Source: Sediminibacterium soli
GTDB lineage: Bacteria; Bacteroidota; Bacteroidia; Chitinophagales; Chitinophagaceae
Reading direction: 5' to 3'
Length of the DNA stretch: 64,000 bases
Assembly (NCBI RefSeq): GCF_009939225.1
Contig: NZ_JAACJR010000008.1
Coordinates: 803,107 to 867,106 of the forward strand
Made by a program: the position numbers and the translations under genes. How positions within the stretch are numbered: position 1 is the stretch's first letter; the number at the start of each line of letters is the position of its first letter. This document shows, piece after piece, positions 48,990 through 58,256 of the stretch. The notes under the pieces were generated by a model. It did no database searches, was not told the DNA's origin, and saw nothing but the letters and a program-made list of their open reading frames with translations.

Positions 48990-50003
48990 TTATTCAAAGT
49001 AAGTGACTGTAACGGTAAATTTCGGATCGGTGAAGCCGAGCGCCGAAGCGGCTGAATTGCTCATACGCAGCAATAAGCCCGAACCGCCTTTTGTTTCCTG
49101 CAGGGGACCAAGCACTTTGGCACAGATGCTTTTGTTATTGGGTGCGGTGATACGCACGATCGTTTCCGGCGCCACATCGTTGATCAATACATAATATTTG
49201 TGATCGCTCCAGCCGCTGATGGTCTTGAAGGTAGCGGCATCGCCCGAATGAAACTGCTTGTTCTGGTCGTTCGCCGGCTGTGCATATGCAGAAGCAAAAT
49301 AGCCTTCATCGCCTTCGCGGGGTGTATAGCCCGTATTATCGGTCTGCGAAACCGAAGCTGCTGCCGTATTAACCGCTGCCGGCTTAGCAGTTACCGTATT
49401 CTCCTGCGGTGTTTTTTCAGCGATGACGGGCTCTTTCCTGCCTGCCGGCTTCTCTTCCGTTTTTGCAACGATGGTCTCTTCAGTTGTTTTTGGTCCGGCT
49501 ACCGGCGTTGTTTTGGTTTCTTCCCTCACGGTAACCGGCGCGGCCGGCTCAGGAGTTTCCTCCGTTTTTGCATTCACCATATACCCTACGATCACCAGGT
49601 CACCGATCTTTACCGCATCGGCTTTCAGGCCATTCCATTGTTTCAATGTCGCCAATGGCACTTTGCTGTCCTTACTTAGGCGGTACAGGTTATCGCCTTT
49701 TGCGATTTTATGAAACAGGGGTGCACTGCTGCGGTCTGTTTTTGCATGAACAAGGTTGTACTGGGTAAGCGGGATTTTCACCTGCGTTCCCTTCGCCAGT
49801 TTTTTATTGGGGCTGATGCGGTTATAGGCCGCCAGTTTGGTAACCGACTGACCGAACTGGTTACTGACGGTCTGTAAAGAGGTTTCGGATTTCACCGTAT
49901 GCACCACATACCGGTTGGGTTCCCTGCCCATGATCACCAGTTTCTCCTGCGCGGAAACGCGCAACATTACGGCACAGGCAAGCAATAGAAAAGCACACTT
50001 CAT
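48990..50003 (-). CDS. LysM protein with C-terminal RlpA-like domain
   Basis: The 337-residue product has a signal peptide (ACAVMLRVSAQ), a first LysM (YVVHTVKSETSLQTVSNQFG, about 33-80), a second LysM (HKIAKGDNLYRLSKDSKVP, about 100-145), a Thr/Glu/Ala/Pro-rich linker (about 160-230) and a C-terminal domain with EGYFASAYAQ and ITAPNNKSICAKVLGPL, similar to the DPBB fold of RlpA-like proteins. LysM binds peptidoglycan; RlpA-type domains can be lytic transglycosylases, but the catalytic Asp is not clearly present. It lies 11 bp before the rhodanese-Trx gene. Confidence 0.85.
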   Translation of the reverse strand: MKCAFLLLACAVMLRVSAQEKLVIMGREPNRYVVHTVKSETSLQTVSNQFGQSVTKLAAYNRISPNKKLAKGTQVKIPLTQYNLVHAKTDRSSAPLFHKIAKGDNLYRLSKDSKVPLATLKQWNGLKADAVKIGDLVIVGYMVNAKTEETPEPAAPVTVREETKTTPVAGPKTTEETIVAKTEEKPAGRKEPVIAEKTPQENTVTAKPAAVNTAAASVSQTDNTGYTPREGDEGYFASAYAQPANDQNKQFHSGDAATFKTISGWSDHKYYVLINDVAPETIVRITAPNNKSICAKVLGPLQETKGGSGLLLRMSNSAASALGFTDPKFTVTVTYFE

Positions 50004-50027
50004 AGGTCTCGGGTTTCTCTCGTAAAA

Positions 50028-51380
50028 TTACTCTTTTAAAATTCTCCATTCCGCCGGATAATAGTTATTGACGCGATTGGGCAAAACTTTTACCCAGCCC
50101 AGCGGTAATCCACAATAGCTTACCAGGTTCCATCCTTTGGCTGCCTCCGGAAAAATATCTCTGCGCTTAAGGTACAGCAGCGACTGCTCTTTATCGAGCG
50201 GAATAACGGGTAGGGATGCCAGAGGAATTTCGCCAAGGGCCAGCTCATGCGCGGGAATAATGTCTCTCCCTTTGATACTGCCTATCGCCGTTCCGGCTTT
50301 TTTGATGTAAAGACTGCCGGCAAGCATGTGCAGGTCTTCCATCCATTGCGAAGGGATCGCCCGGAAGGTATCTGCCGATCTGAACAGGGTATTCTGCTCA
50401 GGCAGGGGAATGGATGCATCGATCTGCTGCCATTCTTTTTTTGTAGCAAGCGGGATCTCTGCGCGTTTTGACCTGCCGGTACCGCCGGTATCCGACCGCT
50501 TTCTGAATGCTGCGATATAAAGCCCTTCGCCCTGCACAAGATGCGGGTAAAACCGGTATCCGTATGCCTGTTTACGGGGAGAGATCGTTTCTATGATATT
50601 CCATTCGGCCGCAAAAGGTATCCGGCAATTTTCCATCTCCATTTCCGCAACCAGCCAGTCCGCTATCTGTTCATCTTCCTCTTCCGAATAGGAGCAGGTG
50701 GAGTAGATCAGCAGGCCATCTTCCTTCAACGAAGGCAATATATCTGCCAGTATCCGTTGCTGCCGCTGGCTGCACAGCTGTACGCCCGCTTCGCTCCATT
50801 CCGCTATCGCCCCGGGATCTTTCCTGAACAATCCGCTGCCGCTGCAGGGTGCGTCTGCCACGATCACATCAAAATATCCTGGCAGCGACTGAAAATGCGC
50901 GGGGTCGTTATTCGTGACCACCGCATGCATGCTTCCCCATTTGGTCATATTTTCCGTAAGTATCGCCGCGCGTTGTTTGATCACTTCGTTTGCCACAAGC
51001 AACCCTTCGGAAAAATAACTCGCCAGCAAACTGCTTTTGCCGCCCGGCGCCGCACACAGGTCCAGCACTCTCTTATGTTTGTCTGTGCCGATCAGTTTTT
51101 CCAGCATATGCCAGAGAAACATACTGCTTGCCTCCTGCACATAATAAGCACCCGCGTGCAATAAAGGGTCCATCGTAAAAGAAGGGCGCTCGGCAATGTA
51201 TTTTCCGTAAGAGCACCAGGGTATGGGTGAAACAGGCCAGTCTGCATCCAATGCAGCCGGCTTGGCAGGGTTAACCCGCACAGAAGTAACCTGTTTGCCC
51301 GAATGATGCACGGCCAGGAACGCGTCTGCATCAAAACCAGGTTTCCCTTCCAGTGAACGCAATAATTTTTCGGGCAGCAT
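50028..51380 (-). CDS. RsmF-like rRNA m5C methyltransferase
   Basis: The 450-residue protein has the NOL1/NOP2/Sun core: SAM loop VLDLCAAPGGKSSLLA, VIVADAPCSGSGLF with one catalytic Cys, and LIYSTCSYSEEEDE with the other. The C-terminal part (about 300-450) ends with LPLGWVKVLPNRVNNYYP and has the PUA-like RsmF-B layout. It methylates cytosine-5 in 16S rRNA, the exact base being uncertain. The gene is on its own transcript or joined with the LysM gene 24 bp downstream. Confidence 0.92.
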   Translation of the reverse strand: MLPEKLLRSLEGKPGFDADAFLAVHHSGKQVTSVRVNPAKPAALDADWPVSPIPWCSYGKYIAERPSFTMDPLLHAGAYYVQEASSMFLWHMLEKLIGTDKHKRVLDLCAAPGGKSSLLASYFSEGLLVANEVIKQRAAILTENMTKWGSMHAVVTNNDPAHFQSLPGYFDVIVADAPCSGSGLFRKDPGAIAEWSEAGVQLCSQRQQRILADILPSLKEDGLLIYSTCSYSEEEDEQIADWLVAEMEMENCRIPFAAEWNIIETISPRKQAYGYRFYPHLVQGEGLYIAAFRKRSDTGGTGRSKRAEIPLATKKEWQQIDASIPLPEQNTLFRSADTFRAIPSQWMEDLHMLAGSLYIKKAGTAIGSIKGRDIIPAHELALGEIPLASLPVIPLDKEQSLLYLKRRDIFPEAAKGWNLVSYCGLPLGWVKVLPNRVNNYYPAEWRILKE

Positions 51381-51427
51381 ATATCAGTTTTCTTGTTCAA
51401 TAAACCCGGATGGACATTCTGTTCCTG

Positions 51428-52225
51428 TCAGAACCGGATCGTAAAATGCTGTTTCTCCCTGTTCTCCCTGCGGAAGAAAACGATGCCGATAAAAAACAGA
51501 TCGATCGTCAGTGTCACTTCCTGTTGCTGTTTGATGGTTTCCCATGCCTGTTCCATTTCCCTGCTCCAGTGAATATCATCAAACACCAGTATGCTGTGCT
51601 CGTGCAGGGCTGGCAACAGCTGCCTGTAGTACCGCAGCGTGGGTTCGTAACGGTGGTTGCCGTCCACAAAACAAAGATCGATCCTGCCCATAGCCTGCAC
51701 GGTATGCGCCAGGGTCTCGTCAAAATTACCCTGCGTAACCTGAATATTATCCAGCTGCAGTTTTGAAAAATTTTCGCGGGCCACCGCAGCCACGGCTGGT
51801 GCGCCTTCCATAGTGATCACTTTTGCCGCTTCATTTGCCGCTGCCAGGTAAGCCGTTGTGATACCCAGCGAGGTGCCCAGCTCAAGCATGTTTGCCGGCG
51901 CATACCGGTTCACCATGCGAAACAGCAACTGGCTGTACTTGCCGGGTTTTAACGAGGATGCGGCTATATCTTTTACGCTGCGTTCGTTTGTTTTTTTGAC
52001 ACGTGAGCCGGCGCCCATGTCCTCGATGGTAAGTACCCGTGTATCGTTCAGCAACAGCTTCCGCAGGTTTTCAATATGCCGGTAAGCATAAAAATGCCGG
52101 TCATCGTTCAACACTTTTGTAACAAATTCAAAAACAAACGGCGAATGAATACCATGTCCTTTTCCGTTGGAAGCTTTCAGGTAATATTGCAGGTAACGGA
52201 TACCAAGACGAAAAGGAGAATACAT
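51428..52225 (-). CDS. SAM-dependent methyltransferase (O-methyltransferase-like)
   Basis: The 265-residue protein has a Rossmann SAM domain: MLELGTSLGITTAYLA (motif I), KVITMEGAPAVAAVA, DLCFVDGNHRYEPTLRYY and ILVFDDIHWSREMEQAW. These match Methyltransf_24-type enzymes; the substrate is unknown. Its ATG shares one base with the stop of the upstream membrane-protein gene (TGATG), so the two are translationally coupled downstream of folA and thyA. Confidence 0.85.
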   Translation of the reverse strand: MYSPFRLGIRYLQYYLKASNGKGHGIHSPFVFEFVTKVLNDDRHFYAYRHIENLRKLLLNDTRVLTIEDMGAGSRVKKTNERSVKDIAASSLKPGKYSQLLFRMVNRYAPANMLELGTSLGITTAYLAAANEAAKVITMEGAPAVAAVARENFSKLQLDNIQVTQGNFDETLAHTVQAMGRIDLCFVDGNHRYEPTLRYYRQLLPALHEHSILVFDDIHWSREMEQAWETIKQQQEVTLTIDLFFIGIVFFRRENREKQHFTIRF

Positions 52226-52695
52226 CAGTGATTGGGTGATTGACAGGGTAATTGGTTACAAAGCCAAAGTAACGCATAAACACCGCAAAACAGGCAGGCA
52301 TATACGATCGCTTTGCTGAGGGAATCGAAAAAATTCCAGGTATACGGTGTATAGAACGAATAAAAAAGGACCAGCAACAGCAGGCTGAACCAGCGGTTAC
52401 GCCGTATACCCGCCACCAGAGACAATAAGGGCAGTAACAGTATCAGCCATAACCGCAACGACTGCCAGTAATCCGGTTCTACCGCGGGCGATGGTTCGAT
52501 ATGGACGACTCTGGCCAGCTCGTACAAGCCGTATAATTGCCGTCCCAAAAAAACGGTATTGCCTATCAGCAGCAGGTTACTCACCGCAACCAGGTTTACG
52601 GCAATTCCCCGCCATCTCGCGCCGGGCAGCAGGGAATACACCAGGAAAACCGGGGCGCTGATACAATAAGCGATCTTGATAAATTCGATTGGCAT
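52225..52695 (-). CDS. Small membrane protein of unknown function
   Basis: The 156-residue product has four hydrophobic helices (about 4-20, 30-50, 72-90, 96-112 and a C-terminal one), with an intervening polar loop. I do not recognise a family. It starts 3 bp after folA and overlaps the methyltransferase gene by one base, so it belongs to the thyA-folA run. Its location suggests no clear function. Confidence 0.65.
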   Translation of the reverse strand: MPIEFIKIAYCISAPVFLVYSLLPGARWRGIAVNLVAVSNLLLIGNTVFLGRQLYGLYELARVVHIEPSPAVEPDYWQSLRLWLILLLPLLSLVAGIRRNRWFSLLLLVLFYSFYTPYTWNFFDSLSKAIVYACLFCGVYALLWLCNQLPCQSPNH

Positions 52696-52698
52696 AGA

Positions 52699-53199
52699 TC
52701 AGGCATTCTTTCTTTCCCAGAGCTGGAAAGCATAGGCAAACGCATGTTTGGCATCGGCAGGACAATTACGCGCTGATTGCAGAACCCAGTTCTCGGCATC
52801 GAGTTCGGGAAAAAATGTATCCCCGTCGATAACGGTATCCACCCTTGTCAGGTATACCTTCTGAGAAACAGGCAAGGCCTCCCGGTAAATCTCACCGCCG
52901 CCAATCACATAACATTCCAGGTAATACCGCTCGGTTGCCGCCTGCACGGCTTCTGCCAGCGAATGAACAACGATCACACCCTCGGCCTGCCAGTCCTGCT
53001 GTCTTGTGATCACAATATTCAGCCGCCCGTTGAGCGGCTTGCCATTCAGAGAGGCAAAGGTTTTACGCCCCATGATCACCGGCATGGCCCAGGTGGTGTT
53101 CTTGAAAAATTTCATATCGTCCGGTAAATGCCATAATAACCGGTTATCCTTACCGATCGCATGGTTGGAGGAAGCGGCAACAACGAGTGAAATGATCAT
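52699..53199 (-). CDS. folA: Dihydrofolate reductase
   Basis: DHFR reduces dihydrofolate to tetrahydrofolate with NADPH. The ATG at 53199 gives 166 residues: ISLVVAASSNHAIGKDNRLLWHLPDDMKFFK includes the W-x-L-P-x-D motif with the catalytic Asp, MPVIMGRKTFASL the cofactor loop, and YVIGGGEIYREAL the GGG segment. (Pieces quoted are from a continuous stretch that is longer.) The gene follows thyA by 81 bp, a classical pairing because ThyA makes the dihydrofolate it recycles. Confidence 0.95.
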   Translation of the reverse strand: MIISLVVAASSNHAIGKDNRLLWHLPDDMKFFKNTTWAMPVIMGRKTFASLNGKPLNGRLNIVITRQQDWQAEGVIVVHSLAEAVQAATERYYLECYVIGGGEIYREALPVSQKVYLTRVDTVIDGDTFFPELDAENWVLQSARNCPADAKHAFAYAFQLWERKNA

Positions 53200-53280
53200 A
53201 CCTAAAGATAGTTGAATTACCATGTATGGCTAACGGGGTAAGACCATGATCCGCCCCGCATCTGCAAACCCAGCCGGCGC

Positions 53281-54075
53281 TTACACCGCCACCGGCGCCT
53301 TGATCGGCGGGTGGTGCTGGTAGTTTTGCAGTGTAAAGTCTTCATACCGGAAGCCGAAAATATCTTTTACATCGGGATTGATCTTCATCACCGGCAACGG
53401 GTAGGGTTCTCTTGTTAATTGCAGCTGCGCCTGTTCGAGGTGGTTGTTGTACAGATGCACATCGCCAAAGCTGTGCACAAAATCTCCGTAAGCAAGACCG
53501 CATACCTGCGCTACCATCATGGTAAGCAATGCATATGAGGCAATATTGAAAGGAACGCCGAGAAAAACATCCGCGCTGCGCTGGTATAACTGGCAGCTCA
53601 GTTTTCCTTCTGCCACGTAGAACTGGAACAGGGTATGACAGGGCATCAGGGCCATTTTAGGAAGATCGGCCACATTCCAGGCACTGATGATCAAACGGCG
53701 GCTGTCGGGATTTTTTTTGATCTGGCCGATCAGGTCGGATACCTGGTCTACCACCGTACCATCCGCACCCTCCCAGCTTCTCCACTGTTTGCCGTAAACC
53801 GGACCCAACTCTCCTTCCGCATCGGCCCACTCGTTCCAGATACTTACACCATGATCCGTGAGGTATTTGGTATTCGTTTCACCGCGGAGAAACCAGAGCA
53901 GTTCATAAATGATGCTCTTGGTATGCAGTTTTTTGGTGGTTACCATCGGAAAACCTTCCTGCAGATTAAAACGCATCTGGTAACCAAAACAGCTGGTTGT
54001 GCCGGTACCGGTACGATCGGTCTTGGACACCCCGTTTTCCAATATATGCCTGAGTAATTGCTGGTATTGCTGCAT
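53281..54075 (-). CDS. thyA: Thymidylate synthase
   Basis: ThyA methylates dUMP to dTMP using methylene-THF. The 264-residue protein is the same length as E. coli ThyA, and the nucleophile is C146 in [14 protein letters not shown], as in E. coli. [40 protein letters not shown] and the HLYNNHLEQ segment match the family. It leads the thyA-folA-membrane protein-methyltransferase run. Confidence 0.97.
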   Translation of the reverse strand: MQQYQQLLRHILENGVSKTDRTGTGTTSCFGYQMRFNLQEGFPMVTTKKLHTKSIIYELLWFLRGETNTKYLTDHGVSIWNEWADAEGELGPVYGKQWRSWEGADGTVVDQVSDLIGQIKKNPDSRRLIISAWNVADLPKMALMPCHTLFQFYVAEGKLSCQLYQRSADVFLGVPFNIASYALLTMMVAQVCGLAYGDFVHSFGDVHLYNNHLEQAQLQLTREPYPLPVMKINPDVKDIFGFRYEDFTLQNYQHHPPIKAPVAV

Positions 54076-54098
54076 GCTGCAAATTACACCCGAAAACG

Positions 54099-55328
54099 CT
54101 ATTGCGATTCCTGTGGGGAGAAGCTGTGAATTGCTTTGCCCTCTCTTCCCTTACGGCGCGCCAGCTCTTTTTTGATCAGCGAAAGTTCTCGACCTGTCTG
54201 GCCGCTCACGCTGCTGTTCTCCTGTGCCCGGCGCATCAGGTAAGGAATTACGTCGCGGATAGGGCCGAAAGGCAGGTATTTGCTTACCGCAAACCCGTCT
54301 TTGGCAAGATTGAACGTGATATTATCGCTCATGCCGTACAGCTGTGAGAAATGGATATGCGGGTGTTTGTGCGACAATCCTTTTTCATTCAGCAGCTGCG
54401 CTGCAAGCAGGTTGCTTTTTTCGTTATGGGAAGCCACGATCACCGATATCTGTTCGATATGATCGATACAATAGGCGATGGCCGCATCGTAATCCCTGTC
54501 GGTAGCCGCTTTGTCGGCCTGGATGGGGCTGGGATATCCTTTTTCAACAGCCCTGGATCTTTCCTTTTCCATATAGGCGCCGCGAACCAGCTTCATGCCC
54601 AGCATAAAACCCTGCTGTTTGGCGATGGTATGCGACAGCTTCAGAAAATGAAGCCTGTCGTGCCGGTACAGCTGGATGGTATTGAACACGATCACTTTTT
54701 CCTTGTTGAAGATCTCCATCATTTCCATCGTAAGCCTGTCAACAGGATCCTGTATCCAGCTTTCTTCCGCGTCTATCAGTACCCCGATATTCTTCTGTGC
54801 CGCCACTTCGCATATCGCATACATTCTTTCCCGAACCCTGTCCCACTCGGCTATTTCTTCCTCATGATCGTGTATTCCGCTGCGCAAACGCGGCGCTTCG
54901 TTCAGCGTCTGCAAAAGACCGAAACGCGCAAGACCGGTTACCTTGATGCTGATAAAAGGGATATTGGTCTGGGTGGCCGCATAATTGATCACGCGGATGA
55001 ACTCGTCTGTGGCATGGTCAAAACTTCCCTCTCCTTCTTTTCCTTCCACACCGTAGTCCAGTATCACCTGCACGCCGTATTTGCCAAGGATATTGCCCAC
55101 GGCAGCGGTTTCTTCGAGGCTCTCTCCGCCCACAAACTGTTTGAAAATGGTTTTACGGATAATACCATGCACAGGCAGACCTGTTTTCATGACAAAAGGA
55201 GTGAGACGGGTACCTACCTGCACAAACCAGGGAAAACCCATTGTAGTGAACAGGAATTTCGCACCTTTCAGTTCCTTATCGCTTTTGTATGCAAACGCAT
55301 TCTCTGTATTGTCAAAAGAAATATTCAT
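54099..55328 (-). CDS. Proline dehydrogenase
   Basis: The ATG at 55328 gives 409 residues. It is a monofunctional FAD enzyme of the PRODH/PutA-PRODH family that oxidises proline to P5C. Seen are the beta-alpha barrel features [42 protein letters not shown]-like segment, [14 protein letters not shown] (substrate and FAD Arg-Lys) and the C-terminal [18 protein letters not shown]. It begins a region on the - strand and has no P5C dehydrogenase gene next to it. Confidence 0.93.
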   Translation of the reverse strand: MNISFDNTENAFAYKSDKELKGAKFLFTTMGFPWFVQVGTRLTPFVMKTGLPVHGIIRKTIFKQFVGGESLEETAAVGNILGKYGVQVILDYGVEGKEGEGSFDHATDEFIRVINYAATQTNIPFISIKVTGLARFGLLQTLNEAPRLRSGIHDHEEEIAEWDRVRERMYAICEVAAQKNIGVLIDAEESWIQDPVDRLTMEMMEIFNKEKVIVFNTIQLYRHDRLHFLKLSHTIAKQQGFMLGMKLVRGAYMEKERSRAVEKGYPSPIQADKAATDRDYDAAIAYCIDHIEQISVIVASHNEKSNLLAAQLLNEKGLSHKHPHIHFSQLYGMSDNITFNLAKDGFAVSKYLPFGPIRDVIPYLMRRAQENSSVSGQTGRELSLIKKELARRKGREGKAIHSFSPQESQ

Positions 55329-55494
55329 GTTGCTTCCCCCTTCCATATGCGAATATCGGTAGGTATCCGGTAAGTAAAAAAAGCTTTTGACGGAATCTGG
55401 GAATTATGCAAAAAATCCCACCACATGCAGCGTTTTGCAACCGGATGCAGTCCCCCCGCAACGGATTCCGCATAAATACCGGAAATTCGCATCT

Positions 55495-56592
55495 ATGAAG
55501 ATCAGCCAGGTTGAGATATATAAATACAGCATACCCATGGTACCCTTCACCATTGCCACCGGAACCATGGAACAGGCGCAGAACCTGTTTATCCGGGTTC
55601 ATACGGATGGGGGTATCACCGGCGTGGGCGAATGCTCCGCGTTTCCGATGATCGCTGGCGAAACACAGGCCACCTGTTTTGCCATGGCCCGCGATTTTGC
55701 TGCGCTGTGGAAGCACAAAGACCCGCTGGCCATCGCGCAGCGCCTGGAAGAACTGGATCTTTTTACTGCCGGAAACTATACCGCCAAAAGCGCATTTGAC
55801 CTGGCCCTGTACGATATTGCTGCCAAAGCGGCGGGCCAGCCCCTATATGCCTACCTGGGCGGGAAGCAGAAACTGATTGAAAGCGACCTCACCATTGGGA
55901 TAGATACCCCTGAGAAAATGGCCGAAACAGCCGTTTCCTTCAGAGAAAAAAAAGTGAACATCATCAAAGTGAAACTGGGTAAAAAACCGGCGGACGATAT
56001 AGAGCGGATCAGGCAGATACGCACCGCGGCCGGCAGCGGTATCCGCCTGCGCATCGATGCCAACCAGGGATGGAGCTACGAGGATGCGCTGTTTGCGCTG
56101 CAGTCGCTCGAGCCATATGGCATCGAATTCTGCGAGCAGCCTATGCGTAAATGGAACGATGAGCTGCTTCCCGAATTATGCAGGCTTTCCCCCATACCCA
56201 TTATGGCAGACGAGAGCGTTTTTACCCACCATGATGCGGAAAGACTGATCCGCAACAGGGCCTGCGATTTTATCAATATCAAATTCGCCAAAAGCGGCGG
56301 TATACAGGAAGCGCGGAAGATCAATGCCGTGGCGGAAAAAAACAAGATCCCCTGTATGCTGGGCGGCATGCTCGAAAGCCGTGTGGCGCTGACGGCCAAG
56401 GTTCATTTTGCCATGGCCCACGACAATATCCGTTTTTACGATCTCGACACCTGTTTGCTGGGGCACCTGACAGACCCCGTAACCGGTGGCGTAACCTATT
56501 CGGGTATGCAATTACAGCTGGCAGATACCCCGGGCATTGGCGCCGATGTGGATGAGGCCTACCTGGCGAAACTGGAGAAAGCGGTTGTATAA
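55495..56592 (+). CDS. Enolase-superfamily dipeptide epimerase
   Basis: The ATG at 55495 gives 365 residues. The muconate-lactonising subgroup motifs are: K158-V-K160 (KxK base), RLRIDANQGWSYEDA with the first metal ligand, GIEFCEQPM and MADESVF with the next two, and NIKFAKSGG with the second base Lys. Members of this type (L-Ala-D/L-Glu epimerase, YcjG) recycle peptidoglycan peptides. The exact dipeptide specificity is a guess. It is divergent from proline dehydrogenase and followed by an acyl-CoA thioesterase gene. Confidence 0.9.
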   Translation: MKISQVEIYKYSIPMVPFTIATGTMEQAQNLFIRVHTDGGITGVGECSAFPMIAGETQATCFAMARDFAALWKHKDPLAIAQRLEELDLFTAGNYTAKSAFDLALYDIAAKAAGQPLYAYLGGKQKLIESDLTIGIDTPEKMAETAVSFREKKVNIIKVKLGKKPADDIERIRQIRTAAGSGIRLRIDANQGWSYEDALFALQSLEPYGIEFCEQPMRKWNDELLPELCRLSPIPIMADESVFTHHDAERLIRNRACDFINIKFAKSGGIQEARKINAVAEKNKIPCMLGGMLESRVALTAKVHFAMAHDNIRFYDLDTCLLGHLTDPVTGGVTYSGMQLQLADTPGIGADVDEAYLAKLEKAVV

Positions 56593-56692
56593 ATTTTGGA
56601 ACTGGGGATTGGGGAATTTTGAAATTGAGGGCAATGATTCGGCAATTTCAAAATTTCCCGATCCCCAATTCCCAATCCCTCCCCTGCTCTCC

Positions 56693-56700
56693 TATCTTTG
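56693..56700 (+). promoter_or_regulatory. -7 promoter box for the thioesterase gene
   Basis: TATCTTTG is a full match to TAnnTTTG, 14 bp before the ATG at 56715. A spaced -33 box was not found. Confidence 0.4.
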
Positions 56701-56714
56701 CGCAAACTTTTTTC

Positions 56715-57236
56715 ATGGAAACACGCAAGGCGTCGGACAGTTTTACCATTATGAATGAGCTGGTATTGCCGAACGATACGAATACATTTGGCAACCTGAT
56801 GGGTGGCAGGCTGATGTACTGGATGGATATCGCTGCAGGCATCGCCGCCGGCAAACACTGCAATGCGCCAAGTATGACAGCCTCGGTTGATAACCTGAGT
56901 TTTAAGAACCCCATCAAAATCGGCAACGTGGTGCATATCGAAGCCAAAGTATGCCGCGCGTTCACCACCTCCATGGAAATACATATCCGTGTATGGGGCG
57001 AAGACCTGCTGCACCAGTATACCTATGAAAGCAACGAAGCCTTCTTCACTTTTGTAGCCCTTGACCCCAACGGAAAACCCCGCACGGTTCCCCAGCTGGT
57101 ACCCGAAACAGAGGATGAAAAGAAACTCTACGAAGGCGCTTTACGCAGAAGACAGATACGCCTGATCCTGGCCGGCAAAATGAAACCAGATGATGCCAAT
57201 GAACTGAAGGCATTGTTTTTTACTAAGGGGGAGTAG
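56715..57236 (+). CDS. Acyl-CoA thioesterase (hotdog fold)
   Basis: The ATG at 56715 gives 173 residues, and the upstream extension is rejected as non-family. The hotdog core has NDTNTFGNLMGGRLMYWMD with the catalytic Asn/Asp/Gly pattern of the YciA/ACOT group, TASVDNLSFKNPIKIGNVV, and SMEIHIRVWGEDL. It hydrolyses acyl-CoA esters in the cytoplasm. It ends at a TTAAATGG-word repeat region, convergent with the PlsC-like gene. Confidence 0.9.
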   Translation: METRKASDSFTIMNELVLPNDTNTFGNLMGGRLMYWMDIAAGIAAGKHCNAPSMTASVDNLSFKNPIKIGNVVHIEAKVCRAFTTSMEIHIRVWGEDLLHQYTYESNEAFFTFVALDPNGKPRTVPQLVPETEDEKKLYEGALRRRQIRLILAGKMKPDDANELKALFFTKGE

Positions 57237-57238
57237 TT

Positions 57239-57375
57239 GGTTGAATGGTTGAATGAGTAAATTGTCAAATGGCTAAATGGTTAAATGGTTGGGTGGTTGA
57301 AGGGACCTGGATACCGAGCCCGGCATTGTTGCCGACCCGGGCCATTAGGCCATTAAACAATTCAGCCATTTAACC
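57239..57375. repeat. TTAAATGGTT-word repeat region with inner hairpin
   Basis: The left side has direct copies GGTTGAATGG, GGTTGAATGA, GGCTAAATGG, GGTTAAATGG; the right side has the reverse-complement words CCATTAAACAATT and CCATTTAACC. An inner stem GCCCGG/CCGGGC (57318-57323 with 57337-57342) lies at the centre. It occupies the junction between the thioesterase and the convergent acyltransferase. Confidence 0.7.
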
Positions 57376-57380
57376 CTCCC

Positions 57381-58154
57381 CTACTTCCCCAGCAGCTGCA
57401 TAAAATGATGCCTGCCGCGCAGCATATAGCTTTTGCTTTGTTCAATGGCTTCCATCACCTGGTCGAGTATTTCTTCAACGGGCTGGGTATAGTCGATAAC
57501 CATGGGTTCCTTGAAACGGATGGACAGCAGGGACCCTTTCTTTTTAAATCCGAGACCTGTTTTATTGAATGCGCGCCAGAAGCCGTTGATCACCACAGGT
57601 ATCACAACGGGCTGGTTGTGCTTGATGATATAGGCGGTGCCTTTTCTGCCCGGTGCAAAGGGTTTGGTGGTGCCCTGCGGGAAAGTGATCACCCAGCTCC
57701 TGCCCAGGGCTTTATCGATCTTCTGGGTATCTCTCTCCTCGCGGCTGCGTTGTATCTCCCGGCCGTTCTCGCGCCAGGTTCTTTTGATCGTCAGTGCACC
57801 GGCCATTTTGAAGAAACGGCTGATCCAGCTGCCGTTCATCGTTTCTTCCGCGGCAACAAAATAAACATTGGTAAAAGGGTTTAAAAGATAGTAGGGTACC
57901 CCAAGGCGGTTCTGCTTGCGCCATTTCACCGCGCAGAAAATATGGATGAATGCGATGACATCCGCAAAATAGGTCTGGTGATTGCTGACGAACAGCACAT
58001 TTTTTTTGGGCAGCCTGCGCAGGTTTTCCGTACCCTCTATCCGTATGCGGTTAAAAAACACCAGCCCGGGGTAGGTGAGCGCACCCACAATACTGTATAC
58101 CACCGAACGGAATAAACGGATGTATCGAAATCGTTCCAGAAGATTCATAGCCAT
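57381..58154 (-). CDS. 1-acyl-glycerol-3-phosphate acyltransferase-like protein (PlsC family)
   Basis: The ATG at 58154 gives 257 residues; an ATG at 58148 is possible. The PlsC fold is visible: VLFVSNHQTYFADVIAF, the FPQGTTKPFAPGRKGTAYI block and a conserved PVVIPVVINGFW strand. In the first motif the usual H-x4-D reads H59-x5-D65, one residue longer, and the FPEGTR motif is FPQGTT. It acylates lysophosphatidate or a related lipid at the inner membrane. The specific substrate is uncertain. Confidence 0.85.
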   Translation of the reverse strand: MAMNLLERFRYIRLFRSVVYSIVGALTYPGLVFFNRIRIEGTENLRRLPKKNVLFVSNHQTYFADVIAFIHIFCAVKWRKQNRLGVPYYLLNPFTNVYFVAAEETMNGSWISRFFKMAGALTIKRTWRENGREIQRSREERDTQKIDKALGRSWVITFPQGTTKPFAPGRKGTAYIIKHNQPVVIPVVINGFWRAFNKTGLGFKKKGSLLSIRFKEPMVIDYTQPVEEILDQVMEAIEQSKSYMLRGRHHFMQLLGK

Positions 58155-58243
58155 CAATCAGTTATAGCAAGCCTTGCAAATTACGCATTTCGTTACAAAC
58201 GCTCTCTCCGCAAAATTTGCTGCGCCGATCCGTTTACTACCGA

Positions 58244-58251
58244 TACTTTTG
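58244..58251 (+). promoter_or_regulatory. -7 promoter box for the hexitol phosphatase gene
   Basis: TACTTTTG is a full match to TAnnTTTG, 5 bp before the ATG at 58257. A TTTG at 58216-58219 lies 24 bp upstream of it, slightly longer than the common -33 spacing. Confidence 0.45.
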
Positions 58252-58256
58252 CATCC

